This document shows, in pieces, positions 6,560 to 12,490 of a DNA stretch of 14,552 nucleotides (within the stretch, counting starts at the first letter, position 1; the number at the start of each line of letters is the position of its first letter). Origin of the DNA: an uncultured bacterium (GTDB lineage: Bacteria > Actinomycetota > Coriobacteriia > Coriobacteriales > Coriobacteriaceae); NCBI GenBank assembly GCA_905215225.1, contig CAJMPM010000011.1:1-14552 (forward strand), in the 5' to 3' direction. The position numbers and the translations under genes were made by a program. The notes under the pieces were generated by a model. It saw only the letters and a program-made list of their open reading frames with translations, was not told where the DNA came from and did no database searches.

Positions 6560-7024
6560 ATGGCGGATAACGAAGCACTGTTTACGCCTGAGCTGGTGTT
6601 TTTTGATTGGGAGTGTGCGACGCCGGATGAGGTGTTCGCGCGGCTTGAGGGCGAGCTTGCACCACATGGCTACATTGCATCCGGTTGGCTCGATGCCGTC
6701 CGCACGCGCGAGGATGCCTATCCCACGGGTCTTGCCATGCCGGCGGCAAACATTGCCATTCCGCATACCGATCCGGGGTTTGTGGCCAAGCCCTATATCG
6801 CGGTGGTGAAGCCCGCCGCGTCCGTGACATTTAACGCTATGGCTGGCATGGGCGCTCCGGTGCCGGCGCAGATCGTCATCAATCTGGGCATCGCCGAGCC
6901 GGGCGGCCAGGTCGAGGCCCTGCAATCGCTTATGAATATCTTTATGGATGCCGCCGCCGCAGCCGATGTGCTCGGCCAGACCACATGCCAGGGCATGGTC
7001 GACGCCATCCGTCGCCACTTTTAG
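6560..7024 (+). CDS. PTS EIIA domain protein (fructose/mannitol family, GatA-like), stand-alone
   Basis: EIIA subunits accept phosphate from HPr on a His and pass it to EIIB during sugar uptake. This 154-aa protein is a single EIIA-type-2 domain. YPTGL (54-58) and the active-site segment IAIPHT, with phospho-acceptor H69 (bases 6764-6766), are in the usual place, and the hydrophobic strand AQIVINLGIAEP follows. The YPTGL...IPH arrangement is most like galactitol-type GatA proteins. AGAGAGGTGAG lies just upstream of the ATG. No EIIB or EIIC gene adjoins it: the neighbours are purN and a foldase gene. It may serve a permease encoded elsewhere or act in regulation. Domain call firm, substrate unknown. 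Confidence 0.85.
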   Translation: MADNEALFTPELVFFDWECATPDEVFARLEGELAPHGYIASGWLDAVRTREDAYPTGLAMPAANIAIPHTDPGFVAKPYIAVVKPAASVTFNAMAGMGAPVPAQIVINLGIAEPGGQVEALQSLMNIFMDAAAAADVLGQTTCQGMVDAIRRHF

Positions 7025-7025
7025 G

Positions 7026-7058
7026 GCCGGCACTTGGGGACTGTCCCCAACTGCCGGC
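7026..7058. repeat. Long hairpin just after the EIIA gene, containing GGGGACAG
   Basis: GCCGGCA (7026-7032) pairs with TGCCGGC (7052-7058), and TTGGGGA (7034-7040) with TCCCCAA (7044-7050), with a single C-C mismatch between the two stems and a CTG loop. This gives 14 bp in total. No T-run follows on either strand, so it is better seen as a REP-like palindrome that may protect the 3' end of the EIIA message than as a classic terminator. Confidence 0.6.
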
Positions 7059-7103
7059 AGAAAAGGAATGTCCCTAACTGCCAACAGCCAGAACAGCCCC
7101 CTT

Positions 7104-7147
7104 TGCACCAAAATGGTGCAGATTAACCTGTCCCCCATGCACCAGGT
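7104..7147. repeat. TGCACCA inverted/direct repeat cluster with competing stems
   Basis: TGCACCA occurs at 7104-7110 and 7138-7144 and inverted (TGGTGCA) at 7114-7120. The middle copy can pair with the first (AAA loop) or with the third (17-base loop around a GGGGACAG copy on the minus strand at 7128-7135). A third small stem, ACCTG (7126-7130) / CAGGT (7143-7147), overlaps the latter. It lies upstream of the foldase gene. Confidence 0.5.
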
Positions 7148-7162
7148 GTGTCGCGGGGTCCG

Positions 7163-7177
7163 CATTGTGACACAATG
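7163..7177. promoter_or_regulatory. 15-bp perfect palindrome upstream of the foldase gene
   Basis: CATTGTGACACAATG is a perfect palindrome around a central A, 34 nt before the foldase ATG. Its right half contains CACAAT (7171-7176), a possible -10 box (4/6), so the palindrome would overlap the promoter, as expected for a repressor site. No -35 element is convincing. Confidence 0.35.
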
Positions 7178-7211
7178 GCGTTTGTTCGATTCGTGATGCG
7201 AAAGGCCAACT

Positions 7212-8432
7212 ATGGCAAACAAGAAAAAGAACTCCGAGGCCGCGCCGACGCCCGAGCAGCAGGCTCGCGCTGCCTCCAGCTCTCGTAAGAAGCAGCGCAA
7301 GACGTACGTGTCTAAGACCGTCAAGATCGTTCTGGTGGTCATCGGCGTGCTGGCGATGCTGCTTTCCGTCTCGGCGATGGCGTGCTCCGGCCTTATGTCG
7401 CAGGCTGAGGACACCTCGAGCTACAAGCTGACCGGCGGTGTTGCTGCCACTATCAACGGCACCAACCTTACCGAGGACACCGTGACCAAGCAGATCATGA
7501 GCATGCGCACGTCCTACGGTTACACCAAGGACAAGGACTGGGCGCAGTATCTGGTCGACAACGACCTGACGCCCAAAAAGTATCGCAAGCAGCTCATCGA
7601 TTCCTACACGCAGCAGATTCTGCTTCAACAGGCACAGAAGGAGAACGGCGTGACGGTGTCGGACGAGGAGGTCGAGAAGGCTTGGAAGGACGCGTGCAAG
7701 AGCGCGGGCGGCGCCAAGGCCTTTAAGAAGACCCTCAAGACCTACGGCTATACCGAGGACACCTACAAGGACTCGCTCAAGGAGAGTCTGGCGCAACAGA
7801 AACTCAAGGATGCCGTCGCGCCCACGAGCAAGCCCAAGGACAGCGAGATTGTCGATTACATCAACGAAAATCTGTCCAGCTACAACGACGCCCGCCGCTC
7901 GTCGAACATCCTGATCAAGGTTGATTCCGACGCTTCCGACGAGGACAAGGCTGCCGCCAAGGCCAAGGCGCAGGAGTGCCTGGACAAGATCAACTCCGGT
8001 GAGCTGAGCTTTGAGGACGCCGTTGAGCAGTACTCCGAGGACACCGGTTCCAAGGAGAAGAAGGGCGATGTGGGTTGGGATAAGCTCACCACCTTCGTCG
8101 ACAGCTACCAGACGGCGCTCGAGGGACTCAACAAGGGCGACGTGAGCGAAGTCGTCGAGTCGACCTATGGCTACCACATCATCAAGTGCACCGACTACTT
8201 CCATGTCGATAATCAGGTTGATGACATCAACCAGGTGCCCAAGGACATCAAAAAGTACGTCTCCAACGTGGTGAAGACGCAAGCGGCCAGCACCGCGTAC
8301 AGCGAGTGGCTGGAGCAGTACAAGAAGGATGCCGACATCACCGTCAACCCCATGCCCAAAGACGTGCCATACAACGTCAGCCTGAAGGGCGTCACCAAGA
8401 GTTCGACCGACGATTCGTCGACGACTGAGTAA
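7212..8432 (+). CDS. Membrane-anchored PpiC/PrsA-like peptidyl-prolyl isomerase (extracytoplasmic foldase)
   Basis: PrsA-like proteins sit outside the membrane and help exported proteins fold. The 406-aa protein has a lysine-rich cytoplasmic start (1-36), one membrane segment (about 37-57) that ends in SAMAC (C58, a poor lipobox, so lipid attachment is doubtful), a SurA/PrsA-type helical chaperone region (about 75-225), a parvulin domain (about 227-330) and an acidic Ser/Thr-rich tail. In the parvulin domain the usual RASHILVK start reads RSSNILIK, so the first conserved His is Asn (N232), while the late one in YGYHIIK (H322) is kept. Isomerase activity may therefore be reduced, with chaperone function retained. 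AAAGG lies 6 nt before the ATG. A hairpin and a strong ribosome binding site separate it from the YqeY-like gene. Confidence 0.85.
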   Translation: MANKKKNSEAAPTPEQQARAASSSRKKQRKTYVSKTVKIVLVVIGVLAMLLSVSAMACSGLMSQAEDTSSYKLTGGVAATINGTNLTEDTVTKQIMSMRTSYGYTKDKDWAQYLVDNDLTPKKYRKQLIDSYTQQILLQQAQKENGVTVSDEEVEKAWKDACKSAGGAKAFKKTLKTYGYTEDTYKDSLKESLAQQKLKDAVAPTSKPKDSEIVDYINENLSSYNDARRSSNILIKVDSDASDEDKAAAKAKAQECLDKINSGELSFEDAVEQYSEDTGSKEKKGDVGWDKLTTFVDSYQTALEGLNKGDVSEVVESTYGYHIIKCTDYFHVDNQVDDINQVPKDIKKYVSNVVKTQAASTAYSEWLEQYKKDADITVNPMPKDVPYNVSLKGVTKSSTDDSSTTE

Positions 8433-8437
8433 TCATG

Positions 8438-8463
8438 GGGCGGTGCTCGCGCGAGTGCCGCCC
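8438..8463 (+). other. GC-rich hairpin between the foldase and YqeY-like genes
   Basis: GGGCGGTGCTCGC (8438-8450) faces GCGAGTGCCGCCC (8451-8463), 13 bases per arm with two wobbles and a CGCG turn. No T-run follows; the next gene's ribosome binding site begins 9 bases later. It may pause transcription or protect the upstream message rather than end transcription. Confidence 0.55.
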
Positions 8464-8486
8464 ACACTATTGAGGAGGATTTGCAG

Positions 8487-8930
8487 ATGACCAACGAAGA
8501 GCTGCAGAAGGAAATGATTGCGGCCATGAAGGCCAAGGACAAGGTTCGCCTGTCTATCATTCGCCAGGTCAAGGCCGAGGTGAAGAATATCGAGGTTAAC
8601 GAGCGCCGCGACGTGACCGAGGAAGACGTCAACAGCATGATCAAGCGTCTGATTAAGCAGACGAGCGAGACGCTGGAGATGTCCATTAAGGCCGGTACCG
8701 ACCAGGAGCGTACCGACAACCTGACCGAGCAGGTCAAGATTCTGGAGAGCCTGCTGCCCGCGCAGGTTTCGGGCGAGGAGCTCGAGGCTCTGATCGAGCA
8801 GGTCATCGCCGAGCTGGGTGCCACGTCCAAGAAGCAGATGGGCCAGGTCATGGGCGCACTCGGCAAGGCCACCGGCGGCAACTTCGATAAGCCTGCCGCG
8901 GCAAAGATCGTCGGCGCAAAGCTCGCGTAA
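8487..8930 (+). CDS. GatB/YqeY domain-containing protein
   Basis: This 147-aa protein is a complete stand-alone YqeY domain, related to the tail domain of GatB that contacts tRNA in the amidotransferase. The stand-alone form is widespread but its role is not settled. Typical features are the N-terminal helix with MKAKDKVRLSIIRQVKAEVKN, a middle Lys/Glu-rich helix pair, the linker LLPAQVSGEELEALI, and the C-terminal QMGQVMGALGKATGGNFDKPAAAKIV. GAGGAGG (8472-8478) is 8 nt before ATG 8487 but only 2 nt before an in-frame TTG at 8481, so 8487 is chosen. It follows the foldase gene by 54 bases and may share its transcript. Confidence 0.92.
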   Translation: MTNEELQKEMIAAMKAKDKVRLSIIRQVKAEVKNIEVNERRDVTEEDVNSMIKRLIKQTSETLEMSIKAGTDQERTDNLTEQVKILESLLPAQVSGEELEALIEQVIAELGATSKKQMGQVMGALGKATGGNFDKPAAAKIVGAKLA

Positions 8931-8933
8931 TTT

Positions 8934-8961
8934 GTTACGCGGTTTTACCAAACCGCGTAAC
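8934..8961 (+). other. 12-bp perfect hairpin after the YqeY-like gene
   Basis: GTTACGCGGTTT (8934-8945) pairs perfectly with AAACCGCGTAAC (8950-8961) around a TACC loop. It starts 3 bases after the stop codon but has no T-run, so termination alone is doubtful. The real terminator is probably the hairpin at 9010-9038. Confidence 0.55.
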
Positions 8962-8974
8962 GGCTCGACGCTGC

Positions 8975-9073
8975 AAACCCGTACACGCGGCAATCTGACG
9001 TTCAATTTCAAGGGCGCGACCATAAGGTCTGCGCCCTTTCATTTCACGTCACCTTGCTCGCGTGTACGGGTTT
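8975..9073. repeat. 15-bp perfect inverted repeat enclosing the terminator
   Basis: AAACCCGTACACGCG (8975-8989) is the exact reverse complement of CGCGTGTACGGGTTT (9059-9073). The 69 bases between the arms contain the terminator hairpin at 9010-9038, so the RNA could fold as a closed stem around it. The right arm runs into TTTT. Confidence 0.65.
9010..9047 (+). terminator. Terminator of the foldase/YqeY-like unit
   Basis: AAGGGCGC (9010-9017) pairs with GCGCCCTT (9031-9038), extended inward by GACC / GGTC with one bulged T and an ATAA loop, followed by TCATTT. Confidence 0.7.
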
Positions 9074-9115
9074 TCGCTGACTTATGCTCAACAAGGGCGG
9101 TTGTATTATTTTCGG

Positions 9116-9186
9116 CGCTCATTGGGGACAGACTTAAATGAGTGCCCAATGAGTAGGTACTCATTTAAGTCTGTCCCCAATGAGTG
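9116..9186. repeat. 26-bp perfect inverted repeat (REP-like element with GGGGACAG in each arm)
   Basis: The left arm at 9118-9143 (starting CTCATTGGGGACAGACTTAA) is an exact reverse complement of the right arm at 9159-9184. A 15-base loop (9144-9158) lies between, and the pairing extends to 9116/9186 through one wobble. Each arm carries GGGGACAG reading inward from the outside. It sits 107 bp before glnQ. Size and symmetry suit a palindromic repeat element; no transposase gene is in the window. Confidence 0.8.
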
Positions 9187-9249
9187 GGTTAAAGGTTGCG
9201 GGTTCTTTACGGGAATGTAGTGTGGGCTGCGGAAACGTGGTTCTTTCCG

Positions 9250-9255
9250 TACAAT
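9250..9255 (+). promoter_or_regulatory. Possible -10 box of the glnQ operon
   Basis: TACAAT (5/6 to consensus) lies 35 nt before the glnQ ATG, after the palindrome at 9116-9186. No good -35 hexamer occurs at the right distance, so confidence is limited. Confidence 0.35.
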
Positions 9256-9290
9256 AGTGCAACTCGTGTAAACGCAGGGAAGGGACATTC

Positions 9291-10022
9291 ATGGCAGACA
9301 TGATCGAGATCAAGCATCTCAACAAGTACTTTGGCGACCTGCATGTGCTCAAAGATATCAATCTCACCGTCAAGCGCGGCGAGAAGCTCGTAATGATCGG
9401 GCCTTCCGGCTCGGGTAAGTCGACGCTCATCCGTTGCGTCGATTATCTGGAGGAGCCCACGTCGGGCGAGGTCGTCATCGACGGTACGCCGCTCACCAAA
9501 AAGAATCACCTGGAGATGGCTCGCAAGTATAGTTCCATGGTGTTTCAGCAGTTCAACCTGTATCCCAACATGACGGTGCTCGGCAACCTGACGCTCGCGC
9601 CCATCAAGCTGCAAAAGAAGAGCAAGGAGGAGGCGACCGAGATCGCCATCGCCGCGCTCAAGCGCGTTGGCATGGCGCATAAGGCCGGCGAGTATCCGCA
9701 GAACCTCTCGGGCGGTCAGCAACAGCGCATCGCCATCGCCCGTGCTCTGTGCACCAAGCAGCCCATCATCCTGTTTGACGAGCCGACCTCGGCGCTCGAC
9801 CCCGAGATGGTCCAGGAGGTTCTGGACGTTATGATTGAGCTCGCGCAGGAGGACATCACCATGATCTGCGTGACGCACGAGATGGGCTTTGCGCGCCAGG
9901 TGGCCGACCGCGTCATCTTTATGGAGGACGGCCGCATTCTGGAGGAGGGCACGCCCGAGCACTTCTTCGATAACCCCGAGAACCCGCGCTGCCGCGAGTT
10001 CCTGTCCAAGATTCTGCACTAG
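9291..10022 (+). CDS. glnQ: Polar amino acid (glutamine-type) ABC importer, ATP-binding subunit
   Basis: The ATPase drives import of an amino acid delivered by the binding lipoprotein encoded next. The 243-aa length is normal. Motifs are complete: Walker A GPSGSGKST (37-45), Q-loop in VFQQFNLYPN (84-93), ABC signature LSGGQQQR (139-146), Walker B IILFDEP (159-165), D-loop SALD (167-170) and switch His in VTHEMGF (H196). This form is typical of the GlnQ/HisP polar amino acid family. A purine-rich AGGGAAGGG lies about 6 nt before the ATG. It heads an ATPase, binding protein, permease, permease cluster in the same order as B. subtilis glnQHMP. Glutamine as substrate is inferred from that order and could instead be another polar amino acid. 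Confidence 0.93.
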   Translation: MADMIEIKHLNKYFGDLHVLKDINLTVKRGEKLVMIGPSGSGKSTLIRCVDYLEEPTSGEVVIDGTPLTKKNHLEMARKYSSMVFQQFNLYPNMTVLGNLTLAPIKLQKKSKEEATEIAIAALKRVGMAHKAGEYPQNLSGGQQQRIAIARALCTKQPIILFDEPTSALDPEMVQEVLDVMIELAQEDITMICVTHEMGFARQVADRVIFMEDGRILEEGTPEHFFDNPENPRCREFLSKILH

Positions 10023-10030
10023 GCGCGGTG

Positions 10031-10906
10031 ATGGACATGACGGATATGACGAGGGCGGCCGTGTCGCGCCGTCGCTTTTTGCAGCTGGCGGGCACCGGCG
10101 TGTTTGCGCTGACGGGGATCGCGCTTACCGGTTGCGGCAACTCCACCAGCGGCGAGGGCTCTGACAAGGGATCCAAGCTTGCGGCCATCAAGTCGCGTGG
10201 CCATCTGAATGCCGGCGTTAAGAAGGACGTTCCCGGCTATGGCTATTACGACACCGCCAAGGGTCGCTTTGAGGGCATGGAAGTCGATTTGTGCTACCAG
10301 ATCGCCGCTGCCGTCTTTGGCGTGAGTTACAAGGAGGCCCGCGCCCAGGAGCTTGTCGAGTTTACCGACGTAACGCCCAAGACGCGCGGCCCGCTGATCG
10401 ATAACGGCCAGCTCGACGTGGTCGCGGCGACCTACACCATCACCGACGAGCGCAAGAAGAGCTGGGATTTCTCGACGCCGTACCGCACCGACTACGTGGG
10501 ACTCATGGTCAAGAAGCGTTCGGGCTTTACCTCGATTGAGGATTTGGATGGCAAGGTCATTGGCGTGAGCCAGGGCGCCACCACGCAGAGCCTGATCGAG
10601 CAGATGATCAAGGACAACGGCTTTAGCTGCAAGCCCGAGTTTAGGGCCTTTAGCGGCTACCCCATCATCAAGAGTTCGCTCGACGCCGGCAATATCGACG
10701 TCTTTGCCATGGACCGCTCCACGCTGGCCGGTTACATGAACGAGACCGTTGAGCTGCTGCAGCCCGAGGTCAAGTTTGGCGAGCAGGGCTACGGCGTGGC
10801 GACCAAGAAGGGCTGCGACCTTTCGGCCGTGGTCGATCAGGTGATTTGCGATCGCCTGGCCGACGGCTGGCTCGACCAAGAGGTCAAGACCTGGGGTCTT
10901 GTATAG
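10031..10906 (+). CDS. glnH: Amino acid ABC importer, substrate-binding lipoprotein with Tat-type signal
   Basis: An extracellular solute-binding protein of family 3 that hands the amino acid to the two permeases. The signal region reads SRRRFLQLAG, a twin-arginine motif, followed by a hydrophobic stretch and the lipobox LTGC, so the mature protein is probably a Tat-exported, lipid-anchored protein starting at Cys (residue 35 from this start). Family landmarks follow: the lobe start LNAGVKKDVPGYGY, GMEVDLCYQIAAAVFG, the ligand-contact block AATYTITDERKKSWDFSTPY, and DLDGKVIGVSQGATT. ATG 10031 is preferred to the overlapping GTG at 10028; the ribosome binding site (AGGCG) is weak, so coupling to glnQ, which ends 8 bases earlier, is likely. 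Specificity cannot be read from the sequence. Confidence 0.9.
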   Translation: MDMTDMTRAAVSRRRFLQLAGTGVFALTGIALTGCGNSTSGEGSDKGSKLAAIKSRGHLNAGVKKDVPGYGYYDTAKGRFEGMEVDLCYQIAAAVFGVSYKEARAQELVEFTDVTPKTRGPLIDNGQLDVVAATYTITDERKKSWDFSTPYRTDYVGLMVKKRSGFTSIEDLDGKVIGVSQGATTQSLIEQMIKDNGFSCKPEFRAFSGYPIIKSSLDAGNIDVFAMDRSTLAGYMNETVELLQPEVKFGEQGYGVATKKGCDLSAVVDQVICDRLADGWLDQEVKTWGLV

Positions 10907-10931
10907 GCGCATCGTCCAAGGAAGGAATCAA

Positions 10932-11678
10932 ATGCTCGAAGGATTATTTGACGCCGACCGTTGGTCGACGACATTTCAAAACATGGGGCCCTTCTGGGAG
11001 GGCTTTGGCGTGACGCTGCAAGTGGTCGTTGCCGGTCTACTGCTGTCGCTGGTACTGGGCACGCTGCTGGGCGTGTTCTCTACCACTCGCTCGCGCGTGC
11101 TGCGCGCCATAAGCCGCGTGTACGTGGAGTTTTACCAGAACACCCCGTTGCCCGTGCAGGTGCTCTTTATGTACATGGCCGGTCCGCAGTTTTTGCAGGC
11201 CATAACCGGTGCCGACCAGCCGGTGCGCATCGCGCCGTTCGTGCTGGGCTTCTTGGGTGTGGGCCTGTATCACGCGGCCTACATTTCGGAGGTCATCCGC
11301 ACTGGTATCGAGGCGGTTCCGCGCGGTCAGATGGAGGCGGCCCAGAGCCAGGGCTTCACCCGTGCGCAGGCGTACTGGTACATCGTGCTGCCCCAGACAT
11401 TCAAGATCATTCTGCCGCCGCTGTGTAACCAGGCACTCAACCTGGTCAAGAACACGTCGGTGCTGGCGCTTGTGGCCGGCGGCGACCTTATGTACCGTTC
11501 CGACAACTTTGTGAGTCTGTACGGTTACCTGCAGGGATACATCGTCTGCTGCCTTATGTACTTCATCATCTGCTTTCCGCTCGCCATGCTGGTGCAGTGG
11601 CTCGAGCGCCGCTCCAAGGAGCGTCCGCGCGGCGTGAGCCTGGCCGAGCTGGGGCTCGACAACGTAGAGGAGGCCTAG
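10932..11678 (+). CDS. glnM: Amino acid ABC importer, permease subunit 1
   Basis: Inner-membrane half of the import channel. The 248-aa protein has about five membrane segments (around 25-50, 75-90, 102-122, 150-185 region and 200-222) and the EAA loop GQMEAAQSQGF (132-142) that docks on the ATPase. The start region TLQVVVAGLLLSLVLGTLLG and YVEFYQNTPLPVQ are hallmarks of the His/Glu/Gln/Arg permease family. AAGGAAGGAA lies 6 nt before ATG 10932, so the upstream TTG at 10899, which would overlap glnH, is rejected. The C-terminal tail (about 225-248) is charged and cytoplasmic. The gene is followed 3 bases later by the second permease. Confidence 0.9.
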   Translation: MLEGLFDADRWSTTFQNMGPFWEGFGVTLQVVVAGLLLSLVLGTLLGVFSTTRSRVLRAISRVYVEFYQNTPLPVQVLFMYMAGPQFLQAITGADQPVRIAPFVLGFLGVGLYHAAYISEVIRTGIEAVPRGQMEAAQSQGFTRAQAYWYIVLPQTFKIILPPLCNQALNLVKNTSVLALVAGGDLMYRSDNFVSLYGYLQGYIVCCLMYFIICFPLAMLVQWLERRSKERPRGVSLAELGLDNVEEA

Positions 11679-11681
11679 CGC

Positions 11682-12320
11682 ATGGAAATCTTCAACGCGA
11701 CCAACCTGCTCTACATTTGGGGCGGCTTTGTTAAGACGATCGAGATCTCGGCGCTGTCGATCTTTTTCTCGCTCATCTTTGGCACGGTGCTGGCGCTCGT
11801 TAAGAGCTATGCGCCCCGCCCGTTCCGTATTTTGGTGAGCGCCTATATCGAGCTGTTCCGCTGCACGCCGAACCTGCTGTGGATCCTGTTTATCTACTTT
11901 ACGGTGCAGGGTTTGGACATTGTGATTTCGACCATCGCCTTCACGCTGTTTACCAGCGCCGTTATGGCCGAGATTGTGCGAGGTGGCCTCAACTCGATTC
12001 CGCGCGGTCAGTTTGAGGCGGCGCAGAGCCAGGGCTTCGGCTTCTTTGCCACCATGCGCTACATCATTCTGCCTCAGACGATTAAGACGATTATTCCGGC
12101 GCTGTTTAGCCAGTGCACGACCGTCATTAAGGACAGCTCGTATCTTTCGGGCATTAACGTGGCCGAGCTCATGTACACGGCAAACGTCGTGATGGCCCAC
12201 GCGATCGACCTGTCGCAGGTGCTTATGCTCTACGGCCTGGTGTTTGCGATGTACTTTGTGCTCAACTTTGGTATCTCGCTGCTGGTGAGGGCATATCAAC
12301 GCCGTATTGTGGCCGCATAG
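11682..12320 (+). CDS. glnP: Amino acid ABC importer, permease subunit 2
   Basis: The second channel half, 212 aa, homologous to the preceding gene, probably by old duplication. It has the same order: KTIEISALSIFFSLIFGTVL (18-37), ELFRCTPNLLW (57-67), the EAA loop GQFEAAQSQGF (109-119) and LPQTIKTIIPALFSQ (130-144). The two permeases share the exact EAAQSQGF core, consistent with a heterodimer. GAGGAGG (11668-11674) inside the end of the previous gene lies 7 nt before the ATG. The stop codon falls at the base of a large inverted repeat (12320-12427), which ends the operon. Confidence 0.9.
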   Translation: MEIFNATNLLYIWGGFVKTIEISALSIFFSLIFGTVLALVKSYAPRPFRILVSAYIELFRCTPNLLWILFIYFTVQGLDIVISTIAFTLFTSAVMAEIVRGGLNSIPRGQFEAAQSQGFGFFATMRYIILPQTIKTIIPALFSQCTTVIKDSSYLSGINVAELMYTANVVMAHAIDLSQVLMLYGLVFAMYFVLNFGISLLVRAYQRRIVAA

Positions 12321-12427
12321 TCCTGCTTCCCCAAGCACGGCACCTTGCCCCTCAATCGTCGCTTGCGTACATTTAGTACGCGGCGCCCCTCTTTCGGGGC
12401 AATCTGCCGCACTTGGGAAACCAGGAC
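12320..12427. repeat. 108-base branched inverted repeat after the glnQHMP operon
   Basis: Nested stems: GTCCTG (12320-12325) / CAGGAC (12422-12427); TTCCCCAAG (12327-12335) / CTTGGGAA (12412-12419) with one bulge; CGGCA (12338-12342) / TGCCG (12405-12409); TTGCCCC (12345-12351) / GGGGCAA (12396-12402). Inside is GCGTAC (12365-12370) / GTACGC (12376-12381) with an ATTTA loop. A smaller alternative, GCCCC (12385-12389 region) / GGGGC, could also form. About 32 bp are paired in all. It lacks a strong T-run. It may terminate or stabilise the operon message, or be a mobile palindromic element. Confidence 0.65.
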
Positions 12428-12490
12428 GGTTGTAAGTGACAAAATGGGAATCAGGAATCGCCTATTTCTCATTTGTAGAAAGGAATCGCG

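Larger units (their letters stand above)
8931..9290. other. Gene-free 360-base spacer rich in inverted repeats
   Basis: I see no credible gene here. In order it holds a 12-bp hairpin (8934-8961), the left arm of a 15-bp inverted repeat (8975-8989), a terminator (9010-9047), the right arm (9059-9073), a TATTAT box (9104-9109) of doubtful meaning, a 26-bp perfect inverted repeat (9118-9184) and a TACAAT box before glnQ. Confidence 0.7.

Noticed and set aside
7074..8282. 402-codon open frame antisense to the foldase gene
   Set aside because: It mirrors a gene with clear domain structure. The Leu/Val-rich translation has no recognisable motif and no ribosome binding site.
9104..9109. TATTAT as a promoter -10 box before the 26-bp palindrome
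   Set aside because: No -35 hexamer lies within 16-18 bases (the nearest, CTGACT at 9077, is 21 bases away), so it was not listed as a promoter.
8931..9290. CRISPR array or tRNA gene in the repeat-rich spacer
   Set aside because: The repeats are inverted pairs, not regularly spaced direct repeats, and no cloverleaf with the conserved tRNA T-loop was seen.
10899..10931. Upstream TTG start for the first permease
   Set aside because: It would overlap the end of glnH, has no ribosome binding site, and a strong AAGGAAGGAA precedes the ATG at 10932.
11037..12338. 433-codon open frame antisense to the two permease genes
   Set aside because: Shadow of two clear permeases. The translation is His/Arg/Gln-rich low-complexity sequence typical of antisense frames in GC-rich genes.
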